A stretch of 64,000 nt of DNA from Fermentibacter sp964564435 (GCA_964564435.1 CAZMAT010000011.1:1-64000); one strand, 5' to 3'; numbered from the stretch's first letter, positions 24,875 to 34,186 are shown. Notes: a model not told the origin generated them from the letters alone. Translations and numbers: made by a program.

Positions 24875-26239
24875 ATGACCCGGTACGATCTGATAGTCAT
24901 AGGTTCCGGCCCGGCCGGGTACGTCCCGGCGATCAGGGCCTCCCAGCTCGGAGCCCGCGTTGCGGTAGTCGAGGAGGAGGATCTCGGGGGCACCTGCCTC
25001 AACAGGGGATGCATCCCTACGAAGACGCTGGCCGCCACCGCGGATCTCCTCCACGCCGCGAGGACAGCCGGGCGCTTGGGGCTCAGGGGTTCGCTGGAGC
25101 TCGACTTCCCGGCCGTCGCCAGGCGGAGGGACATGGTCGTCACCCGCCTGAGGAAGGGGATAGAGGCCAGGATGGCCGGCCTCGGCATCGATATCCTCAG
25201 GGGAAGGGCCTCCCTGAAGGCCTCAGACGCGGTGGCCGTGGGCGGGGAGGTCTTCCAGGCCGCGAACATCCTCCTTGCGACCGGCTCGCAGCCGGCCTTC
25301 CCCGGTCCGCTCCGCGTCGAGGGAGCCCTCTCGAGCACCGAGGTGCTTGCCTGGAAGGAGCTGCCGCGCTCCCTCGCGATAGTGGGGGGCGGAGTCGTGG
25401 GCTGCGAGTTCGCCTCGATCCTGGCGACATTCGGAGTGACCGTCACGATCCTCGAGATGCTCGACGACATCCTGCCCGGCATCGATCCAGACGTGCGGAA
25501 GGTGCTCAGGAACGCCCTCTCCAGGCAGGGAGTGCGGATAGAGACGGGCAGGGCGGCAGCCTCGGCCGAGGCCGGCCCCGGACACGCCCGCGTAGTGCTC
25601 TCGGATGGCGCCGCTTTCGAGGCGGAAGCTCTCCTTGTGGCCGCAGGCAGGATCCCGAGGCTCGACCTGGAGGGCCTGTCGGAGGTAGGAGTTGAATTCG
25701 ACCGCAGGGGCATCTGGGTCGATCCCTCGATGAAGACCAGCGTCGACGGCATCTACGCTTCGGGCGACGTGACCGGGCAGTGGCAGCTCGCACACGCCGG
25801 CAGCGCCCAGGGTCTGACCGCCGTGACCGGGATCTTCGGGAAGGCTTCAGGCATGCCGGCGCCCGATCCGGACAGGATGCCGGCTTGCGTCTTCACGATT
25901 CCCGAAGTCGCGTCGGTGGGCCCGGGCGAGGAGGAGTGGGTCCGCAGGGGAGTGCCCGTGGAGGTCAGGAAGTCCGCCTATGTCTCCAACGGAAGGGCCA
26001 TGGGCCTCGGCGAGACCGACGGTATGGTGAAGCTCATCGCGCATGCCGGCACGGGCAGGCTCATCGGGGTCCAGATCGTGGGCCGCGATGCAAGCAGCCT
26101 GGTCGGAGAGGCGCTCGTCGCAGTGAACTCGGGCATCGAGGCATCGAGGCTCGGTGAGATGATCCACCCCCATCCCACCCTGACCGAGCTGTTCATGGAG
26201 GCCGGGGAGGATTTCGGACCGGGTGCGATTCATGGATAG
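24875..26239 (+). CDS. lpdA: dihydrolipoyl dehydrogenase
   Basis: A 454-residue flavin disulfide reductase that reoxidises the dihydrolipoyl groups of 2-oxoacid dehydrogenase or glycine cleavage complexes with NAD+. It has the FAD site GSGPAGYVPAI, the redox pair in GGTCLNRGCIPTK, the NAD site GGGVVGCEFASILATFG, YASGDVTG and the C-terminal HPHPTLTE with the catalytic His and Glu. The ATG at 24875 follows GAGGAGAG by eight bases. No other subunit of a lipoyl-dependent complex is in the window, so its partner complex is unknown. The last 17 bases overlap mazG. Confidence 0.92.
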   Translation: MTRYDLIVIGSGPAGYVPAIRASQLGARVAVVEEEDLGGTCLNRGCIPTKTLAATADLLHAARTAGRLGLRGSLELDFPAVARRRDMVVTRLRKGIEARMAGLGIDILRGRASLKASDAVAVGGEVFQAANILLATGSQPAFPGPLRVEGALSSTEVLAWKELPRSLAIVGGGVVGCEFASILATFGVTVTILEMLDDILPGIDPDVRKVLRNALSRQGVRIETGRAAASAEAGPGHARVVLSDGAAFEAEALLVAAGRIPRLDLEGLSEVGVEFDRRGIWVDPSMKTSVDGIYASGDVTGQWQLAHAGSAQGLTAVTGIFGKASGMPAPDPDRMPACVFTIPEVASVGPGEEEWVRRGVPVEVRKSAYVSNGRAMGLGETDGMVKLIAHAGTGRLIGVQIVGRDASSLVGEALVAVNSGIEASRLGEMIHPHPTLTELFMEAGEDFGPGAIHG

Positions 26240-26906
26240 GGAGCGCACGACGGCCGCCCTCGCCGAACTGCTCGACACGGTCCTCATCCTGCGGGGCCCG
26301 GGGGGCTGCGAATGGGACAGGAGCCAGACAGTGGCTTCGCTAAGGCCCTTCCTTCTCGAAGAGGCCTACGAGGTGGCCGAGGCGGCCGAGAAAGGCGACT
26401 GGGAGGCTCTCAGGAGCGAGCTCGGCGATCTCCTCCTCCACATCCTGCTCGATGCGGTCATCGCCGACGAGGAGGGAAGGTTCGACCTCGCCCAGGTGGC
26501 GGACGGGATAAGGGCAAAGCTCGTCCGCAGGCATCCCCATGTCTTCGGGGCCGTGGATGCGCTGTCGCCCGGAGAGGTGGAGCGCCAGTGGGAGCGGATC
26601 AAGTCAGGGGAGAAGGGCCGCGGGGGCTTCTTCGACTCAATCCCCGCAGCGATGCCAGCCCTCCAGACCGCCTGGAGGATCCAGCAGCGCGCGGCCGACC
26701 TCGGTTACGAAGTCAGGGAGGGGGACGCGACGCCGGGGCTCCGGGAGATCGTCGCAGATGCCGACGCTGACGCAGGGACGGACGGCATTGGCCGGCTGCT
26801 CTTCGAGATCGTAGATTATGCCAGGATCAGGGGTCACGAGCCCGAGGCCGCTCTCAGGAAGGCCTGCAGATCCTTCATGGATGGACTCGAGGGCTGGAGG
26901 GGATGA
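26223..26906 (+). CDS. mazG: MazG-type nucleoside triphosphate pyrophosphohydrolase
   Basis: A 227-residue all-alpha NTP pyrophosphatase. The characteristic start LRGPGGCEWDRSQTVASLRPFLLEEAYE and the metal site EEAYEVAEA ... ELGDLLLH ... DLAQVADGI are intact, followed by RRHPHVFG. In contrast to the two-domain E. coli MazG (263 residues), the second domain is shortened. It hydrolyses non-canonical NTPs or (p)ppGpp in known cases. The start is GTG at 26223, within the end of lpdA and 12 nt after GGGGAGG; the ATG at 26232 is an alternative. Confidence 0.88.
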   Translation: MRFMDRERTTAALAELLDTVLILRGPGGCEWDRSQTVASLRPFLLEEAYEVAEAAEKGDWEALRSELGDLLLHILLDAVIADEEGRFDLAQVADGIRAKLVRRHPHVFGAVDALSPGEVERQWERIKSGEKGRGGFFDSIPAAMPALQTAWRIQQRAADLGYEVREGDATPGLREIVADADADAGTDGIGRLLFEIVDYARIRGHEPEAALRKACRSFMDGLEGWRG

Positions 26907-26985
26907 CGGCCGTGTGCCGCCGTGCCCGGGCATCCCTGCAAGGTACGATCTACACCGGTTTTTTCCCTAACCGAGAGGGGCCCAT

Positions 26986-28734
26986 GTGAAGTACCTGCTG
27001 CTCTGCCTCGCGGCCGCTGCCGCCGCCTCCGCCGGGATCGTCACCCCGCGCCTCGCCGAACAGATGGAACAGGCGAGGGCCGACGGGACGATCGACATCT
27101 TCATCAAGCCGGTCGGCGACGCCGACTGCGAGTACATCGCCCAGGCCACCACAGGCTTCTCCCGCGAGGAACGGCGCGAGTTCGCCGTCTCCGTGATGAT
27201 GGACGTGGCCACTCAGACCCAGACTCCCGTCCTGGAAGCCCTCAAGGCCTGGCCGTCGGAGAGCGTGACCGGCCTGCACACGAACTGGCTCGCCAACTTC
27301 ATAAGCTGCAGCGCCACCCCGGACGCGATCAGGAACATCGCTGCGCTCGACTGCGTGGCGTGGGTCGACTTCAGACCCGCCACCTCGCCGTTCATCGAGC
27401 CCATCGACGTCAGGCCGGCGAACTCCGACGAGCTCTCGCGGGCCAACGCCTGGGGCGTCGACAACATCGGCGCACCGGACGTCTGGGCCCTCGGATATGA
27501 GGGCGAGGGCGTAGTCGTCGCGATCATCGACACCGGCGTCAACTACAACCACGTCGACCTCGCGACCCACATGTGGCACGACACCCCCGCCGGCCTCCAC
27601 TACGGCTGGGACATCTCCACGGGCGACAGCGACCCGATGGACGAGAGCGGCCACGGGACGCACTGCGCCGGATCGGTTGCAAGCAACGGCATAGCCGGCA
27701 CCATCTGCGGCGTTGCCCCCGAAGCCACGATCATGGCCGTCAGGGTCATGACCTCCGTCAGCCCCGAAGCCGAGGTCAACGTCATGGACGGCTTCGAGTG
27801 GGCCGTCGAGCACGGAGCCGACGTGCTGAGCACGTCCCTCGGGTACATCCCTTCATGGAACCCCCAGAGGGCTCTCTGGAGAACCGCGGAGGAGAACATC
27901 CTCGCCGCCGGGATACCGCACAGCATCGCAGCGGGAAACGAAGGCCCCGGAGCCCCCTCGCTCCGCACCCCCGGCGACTGCCCGCCTCCCTGGCTGCACC
28001 CCGACCAGGTCGCCCAGGGCGGCCTCTCGGCCTGCATCTGCGTGGGAGCAACGGACAGCGCGAACAACATCGCCGACTTCTCCAGCCGCGGCCCGGCCAA
28101 CTGGGAGGCCATAGCCCCCTGGTTCGACTATGACGACACCGCTCCCAACGCCGGTCTTCTGCGCCCCGACGTGTGCGCCCCCGGCGTCGACGTGCTGAGC
28201 TGCGACTACGGCAACATCGGCGGCTACACGACCATGAGCGGCACCTCCATGGCCACGCCGCACAACGCCGGCCTGATGGCCCTTCTCCTCTCCGCCGACT
28301 CCACACTCACCCCGGCGCAGATCGACGAGATCCTCGAGACTACAGCGCTCGACCTCGGAGCGGCCGGCAAGGAAAACATCTACGGCTCCGGCAGGATCCA
28401 GGCGCTCGAGGCCATCCAGGCCGTAGTCGGCACTGGCATCGGCGGCGGTTCGGGCCCCGGATCGACGAGGAGCCTCGTGCTCTCGTCCGCCATGCCCAAC
28501 CCCGTCTCTGCGGCGGGCCTCTTCAGCCTGTACCTGTCCGAACCCGGCCAGGTGACGATGTCGGTCTACGACATCCAGGGCCGGAGGATAGCCCTGGTCA
28601 GCGAAGGAGAGATGGCGTCCGGCAGCCACTCCGTCGAATTTGCAGTCCCCGCCGGCATGAGCAACGGCGTGTACTTCATGAGGGCGTCCGGTAACGGAGC
28701 TTCTGCGACGAGCAGGTTCACCGTACTCAGGTAG
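26986..28734 (+). CDS. secreted subtilisin-like serine protease with FlgD-like C-terminal tail
   Basis: A 582-residue S8 peptidase. Residues 1-17 form a signal peptide, residues 20-140 an inhibitor-like propeptide region, and the catalytic domain holds all residues: Asp182 in IIDTGVNYNHVD, His223 in HGTHCAGS, Asn318 in AAGNEGPG and Ser421 in GTSMATPHN. The last 85 residues form an Ig-like FlgD/type-IX-like sorting domain (SAMPNPVSAAGLFSL, VYDIQGRRIALV, NGVYFMRASG). The start is GTG at 26986 after GAGAGGGG. It stands alone: mazG ends 79 bp upstream and a strong hairpin follows the stop. Confidence 0.9.
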   Translation: MKYLLLCLAAAAAASAGIVTPRLAEQMEQARADGTIDIFIKPVGDADCEYIAQATTGFSREERREFAVSVMMDVATQTQTPVLEALKAWPSESVTGLHTNWLANFISCSATPDAIRNIAALDCVAWVDFRPATSPFIEPIDVRPANSDELSRANAWGVDNIGAPDVWALGYEGEGVVVAIIDTGVNYNHVDLATHMWHDTPAGLHYGWDISTGDSDPMDESGHGTHCAGSVASNGIAGTICGVAPEATIMAVRVMTSVSPEAEVNVMDGFEWAVEHGADVLSTSLGYIPSWNPQRALWRTAEENILAAGIPHSIAAGNEGPGAPSLRTPGDCPPPWLHPDQVAQGGLSACICVGATDSANNIADFSSRGPANWEAIAPWFDYDDTAPNAGLLRPDVCAPGVDVLSCDYGNIGGYTTMSGTSMATPHNAGLMALLLSADSTLTPAQIDEILETTALDLGAAGKENIYGSGRIQALEAIQAVVGTGIGGGSGPGSTRSLVLSSAMPNPVSAAGLFSLYLSEPGQVTMSVYDIQGRRIALVSEGEMASGSHSVEFAVPAGMSNGVYFMRASGNGASATSRFTVLR

Positions 28735-28755
28735 GCACCTCCCTGAAGGATTCCA

Positions 28756-28784
28756 GAGGCGCCCGGCCCCGCCGGGCGCCTCTT
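28756..28784 (+). terminator. rho-independent-type terminator after the subtilase gene
   Basis: A perfect 12-bp stem (GAGGCGCCCGGC with its complement at 28771-28782) around a CCC loop, 21 bp after the stop codon and followed by TT. The stem is strong but the T-run is short. The GDT1-family gene begins 16 bp later and must either be reached by read-through or have its own start inside this region. Confidence 0.6.
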
Positions 28785-28799
28785 CCGAAGAAGGACCCG

Positions 28800-29069
28800 A
28801 TGGACTGGAAACTCCTCCTCACAGTGTTCGGAACTGTCTTCCTGGCGGAGATCGGAGACAAGACGCAGCTCTCGACCATGCTCTATGCCGCAGGCGGAGG
28901 GAGCAGGCTCACGGTCTTCGTCGGCTCGGCCGCGGCGCTCGTCCTCTCCTCCGCCCTCGGAGTGCTCGCCGGGGTCGCCCTGTCGAAGATCGTCCAGGGG
29001 CGCACTCTTTCCGTGATCGCAGGGATAGGCTTCATAGCCGTGGGCATCTGGGTCCTCGCGAAGCGCTGA
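28800..29069 (+). CDS. single-domain GDT1/UPF0016 family cation transporter
   Basis: An 89-residue membrane protein with three hydrophobic helices. The first helix carries the signature AEIGDKTQLS (E-x-G-D-K-T), the family mark of GDT1/TMEM165/MneA proteins, which move Mn2+ or Ca2+ against protons. Most bacterial and all eukaryotic members have two such units in one chain; this one has only one and would have to form a dimer. The start ATG at 28800 follows AAGGA. It lies between the subtilase terminator and the pyrophosphatase gene and is short but well conserved. Confidence 0.8.
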   Translation: MDWKLLLTVFGTVFLAEIGDKTQLSTMLYAAGGGSRLTVFVGSAAALVLSSALGVLAGVALSKIVQGRTLSVIAGIGFIAVGIWVLAKR

Positions 29070-29214
29070 TGCGCTTGTGCCGGGAACCGCTCCGGCTAAT
29101 GTTAGCTCGTCCGGGTGAGCTGCACGCCCGTTCCGCCCGGGATCGTTCCCCGGCAGGCGCGGGCCGTTCTGGGAGGATACCGGTCGAAACCGCACCGGGA
29201 CGACGGAGGACTCT

Positions 29215-31407
29215 ATGCTGAATCCATGGTTCTGGCTCGCACCCGCAGGCTCCGTACTCGCGCTCGTGGTCGCCTGGCTCTTCTACAGGAACATGATGGC
29301 CCAGGACGAGGGCACCCCGAGGATGGCCGCCATCGCCCTCGCGGTGCGCAAGGGTGCGATGGCCTACCTCAGGCAGCAGTACAGGGTCGTCACAGTCATC
29401 TTCCTCTGCCTGACGGTGCTTTTCGCCATCATGGCCTATGTCCTGAAGGTGCAGAACGGCTGGGTGCCGTTCGCCTTCATCACGGGCGGCTTCTTCTCCG
29501 GGCTGGCCGGTTTCTTCGGCATGAAGACCGCCACCTACGCCTCCGCCAGGACCGCCCATGCCGCCAGGCAGTCGCTCGACAGGGGCCTCAGGCTCGCCTT
29601 CAGGAGCGGCGCGGTGATGGGCCTGGTGGTGGTCGGCCTGGCCCTTCTCGACATATCGGCCTGGTTCGTGATCCTGAACCAGTTCTATCCGCCCTCCGAG
29701 GGCCCGGGCTCGCTGGTGCTGATCACCACCACGATGCTGACCTTCGGGATGGGCGCCTCCACCCAGGCACTCTTCGCCAGGGTTGGAGGCGGGATATTCA
29801 CCAAGGCCGCCGACGTGGGCGCCGACCTGGTCGGCAAGGTCGAGGCGGGCATCCCCGAGGACGATCCCAGGAATCCGGCCACGATCGCGGACAACGTCGG
29901 CGACAACGTGGGCGATGTGGCGGGGATGGGTGCGGACCTCTACGAGTCCTACTGCGGCGCGATCCTGGCCACGGCCGCCCTCGGGGCGACCGCATTCTCG
30001 GCCGCCGGGGGCTCAGCACAGATGAACAGCGTGCTGGCGCCCATGATAATAGCAGGGATCGGCACGATCCTCTCCGTCATAGGGATGCTCATGGTCCGCA
30101 CGAGGGAGGGGGCGACCCAGAAGCAGCTCCTCGGCTCGCTCGCGCGGGGCGTGAACTCCAGCTCGATCCTGATCACCGTCATCTCCGCCGCCGTGCTGCA
30201 TCTCCTCGGCCTGCCGAACGCCTGGGGAGTCTGGGGATCGCTGGTGACCGGACTGGTCGTCGGGATCGTCATAGGCAAGTCCACCGAATACTACACCTCG
30301 CACGGATACAGGCCGACGGTCGCGATCGCGGAACACGCCAGGACCGGGCCTGCCACCGTCATCATCTCCGGGATCGGGACGGGCCTGATCTCGACCGCGA
30401 TCCCTGTGTCGATGGTCTCGATCGGGACCATCATGGCGTTCCTCTTCGCCTCTGGATTCTCCTTCGCGAACCTTTCCATGGGCCTCTACGGCATCGGCAT
30501 CGCTGCAGTCGGCATGCTCTCCACCCTGGGCATCACCCTCGCCACCGACGCCTACGGGCCCATAGCCGACAACGCGGGCGGCAACGCCCAGATGGCCGGC
30601 CTCGAGAAGGAGGTCCGCGAACGGACCGACGCCCTCGACGCCCTCGGGAACACCACGGCAGCGACGGGCAAGGGCTTCGCCATAGGTTCCGCGGCACTGA
30701 CCGCGCTCGCCCTCCTCGCCTCGTATCTCGAGGAGATCCGGATCGGGATGGTCAGGATCGGCACCACCGCGTTCGAGGTCGGGGGCCGCACAGTCGAAAC
30801 CGCCTCCGCCACGCTCCAGGAACTGATGGCGCACTTCGACATACACCTCATGAATCCGCTGGTTCTGGTTGGGACCTTCATCGGCTCGATGATGGCCTTC
30901 CTGTTCTGCGGTCTCACCATGCAGGCCGTCGGCAGGGCCGCCGGGCGCATGGTCGAGGAGGTCCGCAGGCAGTTCGCCGAGAAGCCGGGGATCATCAGGG
31001 GCGAGGACGAGCCCGACTACGCCAGGTGCGTCGCCATCTCGACCCGCGGCGCACAGCACGAGATGATCCTTCCCGCCGCCCTGGCCATCCTGGTCCCGAT
31101 AGCGACAGGGATCGTCCTCGGCGTCGGCGGTGTGATGGGGCTCCTGCTCGGGGGCGTGGCGGCCGGCTTCGTCCTGGCCATCTTCCTGGCCAATTCGGGC
31201 GGCGCATGGGACAATGCCAAGAAGTACGTCGAGGAGGGCAACCTGGGCGGCAAGGGGTCGGAGGCCCACAAGGCCACGGTCATAGGCGACACGGTCGGCG
31301 ACCCGTTCAAGGATACCTCGGGGCCGAGCCTGAACATCCTGATCAAGCTGATGAGCATGGTCGCGATAGTCATGGCCGGCCTCACGGTGACGTTTCACCT
31401 GCTCTAG
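29215..31407 (+). CDS. hppA: membrane-bound proton/sodium-translocating pyrophosphatase, K+-dependent type
   Basis: A 730-residue integral membrane pyrophosphatase with about sixteen helices. It couples PPi hydrolysis to H+ or Na+ export across the inner membrane. The pyrophosphate site is intact: KAADVGADLVGKVEAGIPED, DNVGDNVGDVAGMGADL, TDAYGPIADNAGGNAQM and GDTVGDPFKDTSGPSLN. In the sequence GNTTAATGKGFAIGS the positions that separate subfamilies are Ala and Gly rather than Lys and Thr, which marks the K+-stimulated type. H+ against Na+ selectivity depends on a membrane Glu and cannot be fixed here. Start ATG at 29215 with GGAGGA upstream. The 145 bp in front hold a small palindrome (29095-29106) but no convincing promoter. 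Confidence 0.95.
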   Translation: MLNPWFWLAPAGSVLALVVAWLFYRNMMAQDEGTPRMAAIALAVRKGAMAYLRQQYRVVTVIFLCLTVLFAIMAYVLKVQNGWVPFAFITGGFFSGLAGFFGMKTATYASARTAHAARQSLDRGLRLAFRSGAVMGLVVVGLALLDISAWFVILNQFYPPSEGPGSLVLITTTMLTFGMGASTQALFARVGGGIFTKAADVGADLVGKVEAGIPEDDPRNPATIADNVGDNVGDVAGMGADLYESYCGAILATAALGATAFSAAGGSAQMNSVLAPMIIAGIGTILSVIGMLMVRTREGATQKQLLGSLARGVNSSSILITVISAAVLHLLGLPNAWGVWGSLVTGLVVGIVIGKSTEYYTSHGYRPTVAIAEHARTGPATVIISGIGTGLISTAIPVSMVSIGTIMAFLFASGFSFANLSMGLYGIGIAAVGMLSTLGITLATDAYGPIADNAGGNAQMAGLEKEVRERTDALDALGNTTAATGKGFAIGSAALTALALLASYLEEIRIGMVRIGTTAFEVGGRTVETASATLQELMAHFDIHLMNPLVLVGTFIGSMMAFLFCGLTMQAVGRAAGRMVEEVRRQFAEKPGIIRGEDEPDYARCVAISTRGAQHEMILPAALAILVPIATGIVLGVGGVMGLLLGGVAAGFVLAIFLANSGGAWDNAKKYVEEGNLGGKGSEAHKATVIGDTVGDPFKDTSGPSLNILIKLMSMVAIVMAGLTVTFHLL

Positions 31408-31420
31408 GTGGCCATGATGG

Positions 31421-31493
31421 GATCATCCGCCCTTCATGGCGGATGATCGATATGGCCGGGATGTGAAGAGGGGCGGCCTCCGGGCCGCCCCTC
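31421..31493. terminator. two hairpins between convergent genes
   Basis: Two perfect 11-bp stem-loops lie in the 105 bp between hppA and the minus-strand gene at 31513. The first has arms 31421-31431 and 31438-31448 around CTTCAT. The second has arms GAGGGGCGGCC at 31468-31478 and its complement at 31483-31493 around TCCG. The second is GC-rich, followed on the plus strand by CCGCTTT, and is the better terminator for both directions. Confidence 0.55.
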
Positions 31494-31512
31494 CCGCTTT
31501 CTGCTCCATCCG

Positions 31513-31809
31513 TCAGATCCCCGCCAGGAAATCCTCCAGCAGACGCTCCATCTCCGGGTTGCTCCCGATCAGGGTCAGCCCCAGCGCGAACGAGATCACC
31601 CAGACCACGGCCAGTATCACCGTGAGGATCAGCATGGCCCTCGACAGGTTGCGCCTGTTGAGGTTCGTGCCCGGCCCGAACGACCAGATCACCAGCAGGA
31701 CCAGATTCAGGACCGGCACGCCCAGGAGCAGGATCATCGTGAAGAACTCGGCCGTCGAGAGGGGTCCGTCGCGCTGATCCACCGTCATGCCGACTCCGGA
31801 ATCCGCCAT
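31513..31809 (-). CDS. small membrane protein, hypothetical
   Basis: A 98-residue protein with two hydrophobic helices (about residues 22-45 and 58-82) joined by the polar loop GPGTNLNRRNLSRA. I do not recognise the family. The ATG at 31809 overlaps the TGA of the upstream secreted peptidase by one base, so it is translated together with it. The loop is basic, which would place it in the cytoplasm. It may help anchor or export its partner, but that is only suggested by the coupling. Confidence 0.6.
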   Translation of the reverse strand: MADSGVGMTVDQRDGPLSTAEFFTMILLLGVPVLNLVLLVIWSFGPGTNLNRRNLSRAMLILTVILAVVWVISFALGLTLIGSNPEMERLLEDFLAGI

Positions 31810-34073
31810 CAGTAGCCTCCACCGAGGAAGACCGCCGGAGCCGAGGCGCCCTGCCCGGCTCCCTCCACTATCACTACGAAGTAGATGCCCGCAGGCATGC
31901 CACCACCCAGGGAGCCCGTGCTCGATCCGGCAGGCACAGTGCACGAACCCATGGTCCTTCCCGAGACATCCGCCAGCACGACGACCGAGGGGTTCGAGGG
32001 GAGGGACGGGTACGGCAGCGTGAACCCGATCGACCCGGTGCAGGGGTTCGATATCGCGAGCGTTCCGTGAGGCTCCGCACAGGGTTCAGCCGAGAGGCCG
32101 AGGGGATGGAAGCGGGCAGCATCGAAGGCCAGCCTCTCCCCGCCCTGGCCGTTCCAGTCGCCGAGATACAGGGAGTCTCCGGGCTGCAGCGGGAAGGTGC
32201 CCAGGGAAGCCCATTCGCCTGCGTACGAGCCCTGATCCAGAGGCACCGTCACTGTTCCGGAGGGTGTCGACAGCCTGTAGATGCCGGTCGCGGATGCGTA
32301 ATATGACGGGATGTAGACCGAGACCTCGTACTCGCCCTGCCACGGCAGCACGGGCTTCCATTTCGCGAAGCAGGTGTCGGGCGGCGAGGCCGTCGCCCAG
32401 GTCCACCAGAAGCTTCCGTCCCAGCCCGAGTCCTCCTCGTGCCAGAACTGACAGGGGCCGCGCTTGCCGAAGCCGAGAGAGTTGTCGTCCACCAGGGTGT
32501 CCGGCTCGACCCTGACTTCGTGCCTGGCCAGGATGAGCTGGTTCACCGCCCCTATCTCGAGGTGCCCGTTGTTGTACCCGGGCCAGTCGTAGAGGCAGGC
32601 CTTGCCGTTCGGATACCGCCAGCTCTGGCCCCATCCCGTCAGGTTCGCGTCGCCGTAGGGGTCGTTGACCACGACCGTGCGGTCGGCGTAGTAGCCGGTG
32701 AACAGGATGATGTGCCCGTAGGAGCCGCCGGAGTAGTCGATGGTGCTCGAGCAGACGACCGGCCACGACGACTCGAGCTCGGAAGTCAGCGTGCCCCAGG
32801 AGGTGCCGGCCCACTCGGAGTAGAGCCCGGTCTGCTCGAGGAACAGCCTCATGTAGGACCAGTAGGCGCCCCCGGCGTCGCGGCAGATGAACCCGTGGGC
32901 CCCGTCGACCCAGACATCGCCGGGCGAGAGACCGGGGATGTCGTAGGTGTACCCGAGGAAGGTGTACTCATCCGGGATGTAGCGCCCCCACTGACTCCAG
33001 TGGCCGGGCGACGGAGAAGAGCACCAGATGGAGTCGGGGGTCAGCCTGTCGTAGTACTGCGCGGCCATCATGCACGAGGAGGGGCCGCAGGACCACGAGC
33101 CGTTGAACGAATCGGGAGTGTCCCAGCGCTGGTGCATCCACGGCACGTCGATCCCGGCCTCGGGGGCGGATCTACCTGCGGGCGCGGCATCGTCCATCGC
33201 CGGGAAGGCCGGGATAGGGCGCTCCATGCAGGGCCCGGCCGGCCGGCCCGTCTCCGTGTCGGTCCAGACCGGCCCCAGCCCCGGGACCATCATCGGCCTG
33301 GACGCCGGGACTCCCTGGGGCGAGATCGCGACGTCTCCGCCGCCTGCCTTGAAGGCGCGGCACTCCGAGGCTCCGTCGGGGAGGATTCCGGTGTAGAGGA
33401 CCAACCCGTCGGGCAGGAGCCTGGGCAGCAGAGCATTCTCGATGGTCGCGGCGACCCCGCGGGTTGCCGGGTCCAGCAGTCTCGCGGATCCGTCGATCAT
33501 CCTGGCGAGGACCACCCCCGGACACGACTGTACCCCGGCGGCGCAGTCCAGGATGGGTTCCGGGTCGCCGCCGGGCGGCAGGAAAGAGAGACGGCCTGCC
33601 GGATCTACGAACCAGAGGGAACCGGCATCATCGAGGCAGGCCGAGGGACAGAGCGCGGCATCCGGCAGGAGGCCGGTCTCCACGAAGTCGGAACCGATTA
33701 CGTGGAGCCCTTCGGCGTCGGAATAGAGGAATCCGGACGGGGCGGGGAACGGGCCGCATGCGATGCTTCGTTCGACGAGAACTTCCCGCCTGCCGTCCGA
33801 GATTGCGACTATCCGCTGCGAACCTTCCGCGCACTCCTTGAACAGGATCGAGTCACCGAGGAGGAAGGCGTTCCTGCCGGCCCCCGGCTCGGTCGAGAGC
33901 ACCTCCAGGGACGAGCCGTCCCAGGCCGCGAGGCCCCTTCCGGTGCCGGTCGTGAGAAGGATCATCCCGCCGCCCGCATCCTGGACCACGGTCATCTCCG
34001 CTGGATCGACCTCCAGGACCGGAACGGGCGGTCCCGAGGCCAGCAGGGCCATCACGCCGAGTGCTGCGAACAC
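31809..34073 (-). CDS. secreted C39-like cysteine peptidase with golvesin-type domain
   Basis: A 754-residue exported protein. After a signal peptide comes a beta-propeller-like region (about 20-310). The peptidase-C39-like domain follows (about 310-510): SCGPSSCMMAAQYYDRL with Cys329, GSYGHIILFTGY with His454 and VVVNDPYGD with Asn470. Then comes a golvesin/carbohydrate-binding-like domain (VDDNSLGFGKRGP to YRLSTPSG) and a C-terminal Ig-like tail with LADVSGRTMGS and PAGIYFVVIVEG, similar to the subtilase tail. It probably works at the cell surface or in the medium. GTG at 34073 is preferred because GGGAG lies six bases before it; GTG at 34079 directly abuts that site. Confidence 0.78.
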   Translation of the reverse strand: MFAALGVMALLASGPPVPVLEVDPAEMTVVQDAGGGMILLTTGTGRGLAAWDGSSLEVLSTEPGAGRNAFLLGDSILFKECAEGSQRIVAISDGRREVLVERSIACGPFPAPSGFLYSDAEGLHVIGSDFVETGLLPDAALCPSACLDDAGSLWFVDPAGRLSFLPPGGDPEPILDCAAGVQSCPGVVLARMIDGSARLLDPATRGVAATIENALLPRLLPDGLVLYTGILPDGASECRAFKAGGGDVAISPQGVPASRPMMVPGLGPVWTDTETGRPAGPCMERPIPAFPAMDDAAPAGRSAPEAGIDVPWMHQRWDTPDSFNGSWSCGPSSCMMAAQYYDRLTPDSIWCSSPSPGHWSQWGRYIPDEYTFLGYTYDIPGLSPGDVWVDGAHGFICRDAGGAYWSYMRLFLEQTGLYSEWAGTSWGTLTSELESSWPVVCSSTIDYSGGSYGHIILFTGYYADRTVVVNDPYGDANLTGWGQSWRYPNGKACLYDWPGYNNGHLEIGAVNQLILARHEVRVEPDTLVDDNSLGFGKRGPCQFWHEEDSGWDGSFWWTWATASPPDTCFAKWKPVLPWQGEYEVSVYIPSYYASATGIYRLSTPSGTVTVPLDQGSYAGEWASLGTFPLQPGDSLYLGDWNGQGGERLAFDAARFHPLGLSAEPCAEPHGTLAISNPCTGSIGFTLPYPSLPSNPSVVVLADVSGRTMGSCTVPAGSSTGSLGGGMPAGIYFVVIVEGAGQGASAPAVFLGGGY

Positions 34074-34158
34074 AGCCACCTCCCGACATCTGAATCAGGT
34101 AATCTATCCCCTGATAACGGTGGAGGCGAGTTCGGGCATGTCCGCGGAGGTTTTCGGG

Positions 34159-34186
34159 TTGACATCCGGCCGTCCACGGATATACC
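34159..34186 (+). promoter_or_regulatory. promoter for the carbamoyltransferase operon
   Basis: A perfect TTGACA at 34159-34164 and TATACC at 34181-34186, 16 bp apart, in the divergent gap before the DUF5989-like gene. The predicted transcript starts near 34193, about 22 nt before the GTG. A 6-bp inverted repeat (ATCAGG 34094-34099, CCTGAT 34110-34115) lies nearer the peptidase gene and could be an operator. Confidence 0.6.

Noticed and set aside
29095..29106. GCTAA-TG-TTAGC palindrome before hppA as an operator or promoter
   Set aside because: It is only 12 bp, and hexamers around it match the promoter consensus poorly, so it is noted in the hppA entry and not listed separately.
29115..31466. 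783-codon plus-strand frame over the pyrophosphatase gene
   Set aside because: It is a shadow of hppA in another frame, with Arg/His-rich sequence of no family; hppA itself is certain.
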